This document shows positions 33,041-39,108 of a stretch of DNA of 64,000 nucleotides, piece after piece. Each line of letters begins with the position of its first letter. Position 1 is the stretch's first letter. Source of the DNA: CASFRF01 sp031549345 (GTDB lineage: Bacteria > Verrucomicrobiota > Lentisphaeria > Victivallales > Victivallaceae); the NCBI GenBank assembly GCA_031549345.1, contig JAVBPY010000003.1, positions 186,001-250,000 of the forward strand, read 5' to 3'. Both the position numbers and the translations under genes were made by a program. Below the pieces are notes generated by a model. The model was not told where the DNA came from and did no database searches. It saw only the letters and a list, made by a program, of their open reading frames with translations.

Positions 33041-33069
33041 TTGAAAAAGCCCCCTCCGGGCGCTATTTT
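33041..33069 (+). promoter_or_regulatory. Promoter of tRNA-Ser
   Basis: TTGAAA (33041-33046) and TATTTT (33064-33069) lie 17 bases apart, placing the start near 33076, three bases before the mature tRNA. The GC-rich spacer CCCCCTCCGGGCGC is typical of stable-RNA discriminator-type regions. Confidence 0.6.
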
Positions 33070-33078
33070 ATACAACAC

Positions 33079-33166
33079 GGAAGGATGGTCGAGTGGTTTA
33101 AGGCAGCGGTCTTGAAAACCGCCGATCCGCAAGGATCCGAGGGTTCGAATCCCTCTCCTTCCGCCA
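33079..33166 (+). tRNA. tRNA-Ser (anticodon TGA)
   Basis: An 88-base class II tRNA with encoded CCA. The acceptor stem GGAAGGA pairs with TCCTTCC. The anticodon arm GCGGT-CTTGAAA-ACCGC gives TGA (reads UCA), a long variable arm CGATCCGCAAGGATCCG follows, and the T-arm GGGTTCGAATCCC is canonical. It ends the plus-strand operon region. Confidence 0.97.
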
Positions 33167-33284
33167 TTTTCTTTTCTGGCGCTTATTCCCGTACTCTTCG
33201 TTGGCTTCGGGTCGTCGCGTGCGTTAGCACGCTCGCCCTTGCCGCCTCGATTACAGAAACAATCGCCGAAAAAGAAAATGGCGG
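33161..33284. repeat. Inverted-repeat element sharing the 3' end of tRNA-Ser
   Basis: A perfect 15-bp inverted repeat, CCGCCATTTTCTTTT (33161-33175) and its complement (33270-33284), whose left arm includes the last six bases of tRNA-Ser. GGCG/CGCC (33178-33181 and 33264-33267) extends the pairing after a short mismatch. An inner hairpin GCGTGC-GTTA-GCACGC lies at 33217-33232. The whole 124 bases can fold as one structure: a small non-autonomous element or a complex terminator. Confidence 0.6.
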
Positions 33285-33294
33285 CGAGCCGCCG

Positions 33295-33377
33295 TGGGAG
33301 GGGAGAGCCGGGGAGGGGAGAGGGGAGAGGGGAGAGCCGGGGAGAGAAGGGAGAGCAGGAGAGGGAGAAAAGAGAGG
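33295..33377 (+). repeat. G-rich purine tract with GGGGAGAG units
   Basis: A nearly pure purine stretch in which GGGGAGAG and GAGCCGGGGAG recur, with many runs of three to four G. It could form G-quadruplex or triplex DNA. It lies between converging transcription from tRNA-Ser and the hypothetical gene, and codes for nothing recognisable. Confidence 0.7.
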
Positions 33378-33401
33378 GAAACCTTTTGAGGAAAGGTTCC
33401 C
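33376..33401. terminator. Hairpin with TGAGG loop between converging genes
   Basis: AACCTTT (33380-33386) and AAAGGTT (33392-33398) pair around a TGAGG loop, extended by GGG/CCC with one bulged A. It sits 27 bases after the end of the minus-strand hypothetical gene and downstream of tRNA-Ser. The same loop and flanks recur in the 48930-48972 hairpin. Confidence 0.55.
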
Positions 33402-33427
33402 CGATCGGATTGGTTTTTGGGGGTGAG

Positions 33428-34477
33428 TTATTCGATTTGGCGCGGTGCGAGGCTTAGGTTGATGAGGGCGGTTCGGGGTGCGGCGGGGGCAAGGGTCAGC
33501 GCGGCGCCGTCTTTGGCGAGGTGGCGGTTGGCCCAGCAGTAGAATTCCAGGTAGTCGTCCATGTCTGTGTGTTGGAGGAGGACTTTATTGGGGCGTTCCA
33601 GGTGCGCCGCGTCGAAGCAGACGCCGGGTTCGCCGAGGGCGAGGCAGAGGCTGCCTTTGGTGCGGCGAACGATGTTTCGCAGATGACGCCGCCCGCCCGC
33701 CGATTTCCAGCAGACTTCCGGGAGCGTTTCCCCGGCGGCGTTGCGGCGGAAGACGTCCTCTCCTTCCGGGGCGCCGGGAAGCGCTGCGGCGGAAGAGGTG
33801 ATTTTTTCCGCGCCGCGCCAGGCAAGGTAGTAGCGAAAACGTTTCGGGCGGCGATCCGGTTCCGCCCCTTCCGCGGCGACCCAGGGGACGCGCCGGAGGG
33901 AAATTCCCTCCGCATTTCCTTCGATGGCAAATTCACCCCGTTCTCCCGAGGCTGTGTGCCGCCATAAATCCCCCGCGATGCCGATTTCCACATGACGGCC
34001 TTCGCCCTCCAGCTCCAGGTAGAGGATGGGGGATGCGCCGGAATAGAGGGTTTGTTTATCCGCGCCCAGACTCATTTCCTGCTCGTTTTGTCCGAAAACT
34101 TTGAAGCGCGCCCGTGTCCACGGCCCCGGAAAGTGTGCCGGATCCAATTCGATGCGCCGCGCGTCTCCGCCCGGAAAAAAGTCCGCCGTTACGAGCGCGA
34201 AGCGGTCGAAGCAGCTGATGCTCCGTTTGATTTTGCATTCCGCGCCGAAGGGAACGGTTGTTTCCACATTCAGTTCCCCGGAGAGGCGGTCGTCCGTGAT
34301 GTGTTTGCGGAATTTATTGACCAGCGCCGATTTTTCATCCAAATTGTCGCAGCGCGAAGGCTCGAGGCGGGCTACGGGCGCTCTCTTAACTTCCACCTCC
34401 AGAAAATGCGCTGTCGCGGGACGGCAGAGAAAGCGGAAATCTTCTCCGCAAAAGGATAACAAAGATGGTTTTTTCAT
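33428..34477 (-). CDS. Hypothetical protein, 349 residues
   Basis: A soluble protein with no signal peptide, membrane helix or family motif that I recognise. It starts MKKPSLLSFCGEDFRFLCRP after AAGGAGC nine bases upstream. The middle is beta-rich (ILYLELEGEGRHVEIGIAG, RFRYYLAWRGAEKI) and looks like a beta-sandwich. It is a monocistronic minus gene between the G-rich tract and the candidate small RNA. Codon use is like its neighbours. It could be a lineage-specific sugar- or polymer-related protein, but nothing shows this. Confidence 0.65.
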   Translation of the reverse strand: MKKPSLLSFCGEDFRFLCRPATAHFLEVEVKRAPVARLEPSRCDNLDEKSALVNKFRKHITDDRLSGELNVETTVPFGAECKIKRSISCFDRFALVTADFFPGGDARRIELDPAHFPGPWTRARFKVFGQNEQEMSLGADKQTLYSGASPILYLELEGEGRHVEIGIAGDLWRHTASGERGEFAIEGNAEGISLRRVPWVAAEGAEPDRRPKRFRYYLAWRGAEKITSSAAALPGAPEGEDVFRRNAAGETLPEVCWKSAGGRRHLRNIVRRTKGSLCLALGEPGVCFDAAHLERPNKVLLQHTDMDDYLEFYCWANRHLAKDGAALTLAPAAPRTALINLSLAPRQIE

Positions 34478-34548
34478 AGCTTTAAGCTCCTTGGCCGTTG
34501 GAATCGGCTCTTTTTTATGAATATTGCGTATTTTTCAGGCCGGGCCCC

Positions 34549-34576
34549 TTGACTTTTGCCGCGGTCCGGATATACT
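34549..34576 (+). promoter_or_regulatory. Promoter of candidate small RNA
   Basis: TTGACT (34549-34554) and TATACT (34571-34576) separated by 16 bases form a strong promoter that points to no open reading frame but to the structured sequence at 34583-34682. Confidence 0.65.
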
Positions 34577-34582
34577 AATGGA

Positions 34583-34682
34583 TAGAAAGCAGGTCAATCT
34601 CTGAACATGTTTTGCATCGGAGCCTGAATTGGCTACACTGTACACTGTGAGTCGAGAGTTATAAAGCCTGCTTTCTTTTTTT
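34583..34682 (+). ncRNA. Candidate structured small RNA of about 100 bases
   Basis: Starts about seven bases after a strong -10 box. AGAAAGCAGG (34584-34593) pairs over 10 bp with CCTGCTTTCT (34667-34676), followed by a run of seven T, so the closing stem doubles as an intrinsic terminator. Inside are an AGCC-TGAATT-GGCT hairpin (34621-34634), a CTCT/GAGAG pairing and a tandem ACACTGT repeat. No coding frame fits. It lacks the SRP GGAAGGAAGC motif and is too short for 6S RNA. Class unknown. Confidence 0.62.
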
Positions 34683-34692
34683 GTGCCCTCAT

Positions 34693-35301
34693 TCAAAGCT
34701 CCGTGCGCGCGGAAAACGCCATGCCGATGGTCGCCGCGTCCGCAAATGTCAGGCTCGATCCGGCCGGGAGTCCGATCGCCGGACGCGAAATTTTTACCGG
34801 GTACGGACGCAGAATTTCCGAGAGATACACCGCCGTTGCGCGTCCTTCCACATCCGCGCCCAGTGCGAGAATCACTTCCTGTACTTCGCCGCGCTCCACC
34901 CGCGCGACAAGGCGGGGGATGTTCAATGTTTCCGCCGTCCGGTTCTCCAGCGGCGAAAGGCGTCCGCCGAGAACATGGTAGAGGCCGCGGAATTGTCCGC
35001 TCCGTTCGATCGCGAACAATTGAGGTGATTCTTCAATCACGCAGAGAACGCCGCGGTCGCGGTTCGGCTGAAGGCAGACCGCGCAAAGTTCATTCGCGCG
35101 CGCAATCGCGCCGCACTCCGGGCAGGGCCCGACCGTGGCGGGAAGCTCCCGCAGAAGCATCCCGAGCCCTTCGAGCTTGTCCGGCTCCCATTTGTACAAT
35201 GCCAGCGCCAGGCGTTCCGCCCCGCGCCGCCCCACGCCGGGAAGCAGCCGGAGAAGTTCCGTGAGTTCCAGCAACGGCTCGGGGTATTCGATCCGGGACA
35301 T
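34693..35301 (-). CDS. recR: Recombination protein RecR
   Basis: A 202-residue RecR of normal length. The N-terminal helix-hairpin-helix (LLRLLPGVGRRGAERLALAL), four-cysteine zinc finger (CPECGAIARANELCAVC, about residues 59-75) and Toprim domain starting LCVIEESPQLFAIE are all present. It acts with RecO in loading RecA at gaps. It is the last gene of dnaX-ybaB-recR, two bases after ybaB, a conserved bacterial order. Confidence 0.97.
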   Translation of the reverse strand: MSRIEYPEPLLELTELLRLLPGVGRRGAERLALALYKWEPDKLEGLGMLLRELPATVGPCPECGAIARANELCAVCLQPNRDRGVLCVIEESPQLFAIERSGQFRGLYHVLGGRLSPLENRTAETLNIPRLVARVERGEVQEVILALGADVEGRATAVYLSEILRPYPVKISRPAIGLPAGSSLTFADAATIGMAFSARTEL

Positions 35302-35303
35302 TC

Positions 35304-35621
35304 TTAGAACAACCCCGGGAGGTTCAGTCCGCCGGTCAACTCGCTCATGCGTTCCTGCATGGCGTTCCGCGCGCCTTCCAGCGCCTGATTAGTTGCGACC
35401 ATGCAGAGATCGGCCAAAAGTTCGTGATCCGCTTTCAGTTCCGGCGAAACAATCACGCGTTTGACGCGGAAATCGCCGGAAACCACCACCTGAACCGACT
35501 GGTTCGGGGCGCTTCCCATAAACTCCGCCTCCGCCATGTCGGCCTTGAGCTGCGCCATATTTTTCTGAATATCCTTGGCCTTTTGCATGAGCTTGGCCAT
35601 CTCACCTAAATTTCCAAACAT
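35304..35621 (-). CDS. ybaB: YbaB/EbfC nucleoid-associated protein
   Basis: A 105-residue DNA-binding protein of the YbaB/EbfC family. It starts MFGNLGEMAKLMQKAKDIQ, has VQVVVSGDFRVKRVIVSPEL in the middle strand region and a C-terminal NLPGLF. It binds DNA as a dimer and often influences nucleoid structure. It lies between dnaX and recR, as in most bacteria. Confidence 0.95.
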   Translation of the reverse strand: MFGNLGEMAKLMQKAKDIQKNMAQLKADMAEAEFMGSAPNQSVQVVVSGDFRVKRVIVSPELKADHELLADLCMVATNQALEGARNAMQERMSELTGGLNLPGLF

Positions 35622-35641
35622 TGTCTATCCTTATGTTTTTT

Positions 35642-37156
35642 TTATCGATGTACATCCACGACGTCGGCATCGAAAAAGGCGGCCAGTTTTTGCAGGGCCG
35701 GGTTTTGCAGCACTTTTTCCACAATCGTCGGATCGTCGTGAACAATGCTTCCGCGACGCGGCGGCGGAGGATCCTCCGGCTCGGGCGCGAACGCCTGAAC
35801 AGGCTCGGGAATCTGAACAGGCTCGGGAACCGGCTCCGGTTCGGGAGTGGGTTCGGGCGCGGCCCCCTGGACGGGCTCGGGAATCTGAGCAGGTTCAGGT
35901 TCGGGAACCGGCTCCGGCGGCGCGGGTGTTTCCACGCGGCGCGGCGGCGGCGCGGCCAGGGGCGCGGGCGGCGGGAGCTGATCGAGAAACGTCAATTCTC
36001 CCGCCTGGCGAAGCTGGTTCAACCGCGCAAGAACATCCTCCAGGCGGACGGAGTGGGCTTCGCGCATCGCCTTGAGGAAAATAGTTTCAAGGAAAATCTG
36101 CTTATTCAGCGCATCGTGCAGCAATCGCCCCACGGGTGCGAGATTTTCCAGGAGGACCTGGAGGACCGATTCCCGCGTGGAGGCTGCGACTTCGCGGTAG
36201 TAGGCGAGGGTTTCCGCTCCCTCATCCAGCACGCTTTCCGGATCGCGCAATGCCGCGCAGAGGCGCACGCCGCGCAGAGCGCCGAGGAGGTCCTCAAAAA
36301 GCGTTTCAAGGTTTTTCCCTTTCCTGGAAAGACGGTGAACCACGTCCACCATCTTTCCAGGGTCGTTGGCCAAAAGGGCCGCAAGCAGTGCATCGAGATC
36401 TCCCCGATCGGTCAGGCCGAAAAGCGAGAGCACCTGTCCGCCGGTGATCGGCGCACCGTCGTCCTGGGCGAAGAACGCGATCATTTGGTCGAGAAGCGAC
36501 TGCGCATCGCGCATGCCCCCCTCCGCCGCGCGCGCCACGGCTTCCAGCGCGGCCGGCTCGATCTTCACATTTTCCGCCGATGCGATGCGCTGAAGGCGGT
36601 CGGCGATCAACCGCGTCGGAATCGGGAGGAGGTCGAAGCGCTGGCAACGGGAAATAATCGTCGGCAGGACCTGATGGACTTCGGTGGTGGCAAAGATGAA
36701 TTTGACATGTTCCGGCGGCTCTTCCACCGTTTTCAGGAGGGCGTTCCACGCGGGCTTGGAGAGCATGTGCACTTCGTCGATGATATAAATTTTATACCGT
36801 CCGCCGGCGGGGAGATGGAGGACCTCTTCGCTCAATTCCCGCATGTCGGAGGCGGAGTTGCGGCTCGCAGCGTCGATCTCCATTACATCCAGGCTGCTTT
36901 CGGAAACAACGGAAACGCAGGAAACACATTTTCCGCAGGGGTTTCCGTCTTCCGGTGCCTCGCAGTTCAGCGCGCGCGCGAAAATGCGCGCCAGGGTGGT
37001 TTTCCCGACGCCGCGCGGGCCGACGAACAAATACGCGTGCGCTGTCCGGCGGTTGCGTATGGCGTTGCGGAGCGTCCGCACCACGTGCTCCTGGCCGACC
37101 ACATCGGAGAACGTTTGCGGGCGCCACTTCCGGGCAATGACTTGGTATTCGCTCAT
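35642..37156 (-). CDS. dnaX: DNA polymerase III subunits gamma and tau
   Basis: A 504-residue clamp-loader ATPase starting MSEYQVIARKWRPQTFSDVV. It has Walker A GPRGVGKTT (46-54), zinc cysteines at 65, 74, 77 and 80, Walker B IYIIDEVHML and the SRC motif ISRCQRF. After domain III there is a Pro/Glu linker with repeated PEP and EPVQ units (about 400-470), then a short C-terminal domain. No slippery A/T heptamer for gamma production was looked for beyond inspection. It is the first gene of the dnaX-ybaB-recR operon, four bases after rph. Confidence 0.97.
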   Translation of the reverse strand: MSEYQVIARKWRPQTFSDVVGQEHVVRTLRNAIRNRRTAHAYLFVGPRGVGKTTLARIFARALNCEAPEDGNPCGKCVSCVSVVSESSLDVMEIDAASRNSASDMRELSEEVLHLPAGGRYKIYIIDEVHMLSKPAWNALLKTVEEPPEHVKFIFATTEVHQVLPTIISRCQRFDLLPIPTRLIADRLQRIASAENVKIEPAALEAVARAAEGGMRDAQSLLDQMIAFFAQDDGAPITGGQVLSLFGLTDRGDLDALLAALLANDPGKMVDVVHRLSRKGKNLETLFEDLLGALRGVRLCAALRDPESVLDEGAETLAYYREVAASTRESVLQVLLENLAPVGRLLHDALNKQIFLETIFLKAMREAHSVRLEDVLARLNQLRQAGELTFLDQLPPPAPLAAPPPRRVETPAPPEPVPEPEPAQIPEPVQGAAPEPTPEPEPVPEPVQIPEPVQAFAPEPEDPPPPRRGSIVHDDPTIVEKVLQNPALQKLAAFFDADVVDVHR

Positions 37157-37160
37157 GATT

Positions 37161-37889
37161 CTAGCGACCGCACGCGGCGCGTTGGAGTTCAAAAATCCGG
37201 CGCAGCCCGTGTTCGGCAAGCTGAAGGAGCGCATCCAGCTCGCGGCGGGAAAAAGGTGTTTCCTCCGCCGTTCCCTGAATTTCGATGAATTTGCCCGATT
37301 CGGTCATCACCACGTTCATATCGACCTCCGCGCGAACGTCTTCCTCGTAGCATAAATCCAGAAGCGGCACGCCGTCGACAATTCCCACGCTCACCGCCGC
37401 CACGCGTTCGCGCAAAGGAAGCGGTGGAAGAATTTTTCCCGCGGCAATCATGCGGGCCATCGCAAGTTCCAATGCAACCGCCGCGCCGGTGATGGAGGCG
37501 CACCGCGTCCCCCCGTCGGCATCGAGCACGTCGCAATCCAGATGAAGGGTGTTTTCGCCGAGGGCGCCGAGATCCGCCACCGCGCGGAGCGAGCGGCCGA
37601 TCAGACGCTGGATTTCCATCGTCCTTCCCCCGGGCTTCCCGGAGGAAACTTCGCGCCGCGACCGCTCCGCCGTTGCGCCGGGGAGCATGGAGTACTCCGC
37701 GGTGACCCAACCGCCGGACTGCTGTTGCGCTTTCATCCAGGGGGGAACTTTGCCTTCGAGGCTTGCGGCGCAGAGGACGCGTGTGTTGCCGAAGCGTATC
37801 AATGTCGAAGCCAGCGGATGCTTCAGGAAGTCTGTTTCGATTGCAATCGGGCGCAGTTCATCCGCCGCCCGGCCGTCCATGCGTGCCAT
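37161..37889 (-). CDS. rph: Ribonuclease PH
   Basis: A 242-residue phosphorolytic 3' exoribonuclease that trims tRNA precursors. GNTRVLCAASLEGKVPPWM, SMLPGATAERSRRE, the phosphate-binding EIQRLIGRSLRA, and DCDVLDADGGTRCASI are the family motifs in order. GGAGG six bases before the ATG at 37889 fixes the start; an ATG six codons earlier is less likely. Four bases separate it from dnaX. Confidence 0.96.
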   Translation of the reverse strand: MARMDGRAADELRPIAIETDFLKHPLASTLIRFGNTRVLCAASLEGKVPPWMKAQQQSGGWVTAEYSMLPGATAERSRREVSSGKPGGRTMEIQRLIGRSLRAVADLGALGENTLHLDCDVLDADGGTRCASITGAAVALELAMARMIAAGKILPPLPLRERVAAVSVGIVDGVPLLDLCYEEDVRAEVDMNVVMTESGKFIEIQGTAEETPFSRRELDALLQLAEHGLRRIFELQRAACGR

Positions 37890-38050
37890 TTTTGCCTCCA
37901 TATCCACAAAAAAGTCAAAAAAAGAGTCGCCGGACTGCCCGTTCGTGCGCTTGCCGAAAGTAACTTAGAGCTGCTTGGTTCCCCATCTGACCCGGTTCGC
38001 CCTTCCAACAACGCCCGGGGTGCAGCCCGGCGACAAAAGATAAAATAGCA

Positions 38051-38161
38051 CTAGAATCCGAAGAAATCAAGCAACAAACTCAATTCGCGCCGCAAATTCT
38101 TCCGTTCCGTTACCCGGTCGATCAATCCTTTGCCCAGAAGAAACTCCGCCGTTTGGAATCC
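38051..38161 (-). pseudogene. accD: Conserved accD C-terminus downstream of an in-frame TAA
   Basis: Directly after the TAA at 38162-38164, in the same frame, 36 codons read GFQTAEFLLGKGLIDRVTER and NLRRELSLLLDFFGF, then TAG. This is the conserved end of AccD (in E. coli KLPEGFQTAEFLLEHGLID). The stop replaces the conserved Glu of KLPEGF; GAA to TAA is one base change. The tail is intact and well conserved, so the stop is recent, a sequencing error, or read through. Confidence 0.88.
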
Positions 38162-38908
38162 TTACGGCAATTTCGAGTTCGTCGTTTCCTGGATGACGCG
38201 GGGACCGGCGAAGCCGATCATAGCCCCCGGCTCGGCAATCATGACATCGGCCACGGTGGCGAAACTCGCGGTTACGCCGCCGTAGGTCGGGTTGGTCAGG
38301 ATGGCAAAGTAGGGAAGTCCTTCTTCCGCATGGCGTTCCAGCGCGCCGCATGTTTTGGGCATCTGCATCAAGCTGAGGATCCCCTCCTGCATCCGAGCGC
38401 CGCCGGAGGCGGTTACCAAAACGACGGGAATTTTATGCGCGGTGGCGTATTCCACCAGGCGGGCGATTTTTTCGCCCACAACCGAGCCCATGCTCGCGCC
38501 CATGAAACGGAAGTCCATTACGCCGAGGGCGAACGCAGAATCGTTCAATGTCGCATGGCCGCAACGGATCGCATCGGCCAATCCGGTTTTTTTCTCCGAT
38601 TCGTCCAGGCGGGAACGGTAGCTTTTCAGATCGGTAAAGCCGAGGGCATCCACGGAACGCAAATCGGCATCCAGCTCCACAAACGAATCGTCGTCGATCA
38701 GCGAGGCGATCCGCGCCGGGGCCGTCATCGGCAGGTGATAGCCGCAATACCAGCAAACGGAGAGGTTGTCCTCCAGGCGGTCGGAATAGAGCGTCTGGCC
38801 GCAATTCTTGCACTTGATCCAGGAGCCGTCCGGAATCACCATGCGGCGCTCGCCGCTGGGGGCGGGGACGCGCAGAGTCGAGTATTTTCCGCTGCTGAAC
38901 AAGGGCAT
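38162..38908 (-). CDS. accD: Acetyl-CoA carboxylase carboxyltransferase subunit beta, interrupted by TAA
   Basis: 248 residues up to the stop; 285 codons with the tail beyond it. The zinc ribbon CKNCGQTLYSDRLEDNLSVC with CWYCG lies at ~31-53, and VVGEKIARLVEYA, TASGGARMQEGILSL and TNPTYGGVTASFA mark the crotonase-fold carboxyltransferase core. It carboxylates acetyl-CoA to malonyl-CoA together with AccA (61032-62033). The start MPLFSSGKY at 38908 follows GGAG and lies downstream of the promoter; a start at 38947 would precede the predicted transcription start. The premature stop removes 36 conserved residues. Confidence 0.93.
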   Translation of the reverse strand: MPLFSSGKYSTLRVPAPSGERRMVIPDGSWIKCKNCGQTLYSDRLEDNLSVCWYCGYHLPMTAPARIASLIDDDSFVELDADLRSVDALGFTDLKSYRSRLDESEKKTGLADAIRCGHATLNDSAFALGVMDFRFMGASMGSVVGEKIARLVEYATAHKIPVVLVTASGGARMQEGILSLMQMPKTCGALERHAEEGLPYFAILTNPTYGGVTASFATVADVMIAEPGAMIGFAGPRVIQETTNSKLP

Positions 38909-38949
38909 ATTTCTCCAGAAAAATTGTTTTATCACGCCAAATTTCAATT

Positions 38950-38978
38950 AATATACGTCCGATCCGGGAAAAATTCAA
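38950..38978 (-). promoter_or_regulatory. Promoter of accD
   Basis: Minus strand TTGAAT (38973-38978) and TATATT (38950-38955) with a 17-base spacer. The start would lie near 38943, giving a leader of about 35 bases before the ATG at 38908. Confidence 0.65.
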
Positions 38979-39024
38979 GTACCGCAAGCAACCAATTTTG
39001 ATGGAAGTTCGTCCGTAACGGTGC

Positions 39025-39053
39025 TTGACATTCCTTTGTGAGCGTGCTATAAA
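39025..39053 (+). promoter_or_regulatory. Promoter of the secreted glycosidase-like gene
   Basis: TTGACA (39025-39030), a 17-base spacer and TATAAA (39048-39053), close to consensus. The start is near 39060. Confidence 0.72.
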
Positions 39054-39064
39054 TAGTGTGGCAT

Positions 39065-39096
39065 GTGTTAAAACGCAAACACGATTAAACGATTAA
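39065..39096 (+). promoter_or_regulatory. Possible operator: inverted repeat and tandem 8-mers
   Basis: GTGTT (39065-39069) and AACAC (39078-39082) form an inverted repeat just after the predicted transcription start. A perfect tandem repeat ACGATTAA ACGATTAA follows (39081-39096). Placement fits a repressor site of the LacI/GntR kind; the regulator is unknown. Confidence 0.4.
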
Positions 39097-39108
39097 GGAA
39101 TTGCGGCT

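Noticed and set aside
34583..34682. Identity of the small RNA as SRP (4.5S) or 6S RNA
   Set aside because: The SRP GGAAGGAAGC-type apical motif is absent, and the length is about half of a 6S RNA without its central bubble layout.
38162..38908. General reassignment of TAA to Glu
   Set aside because: Several other genes in the window end at TAA at the normal family length, so only a local event can explain accD.
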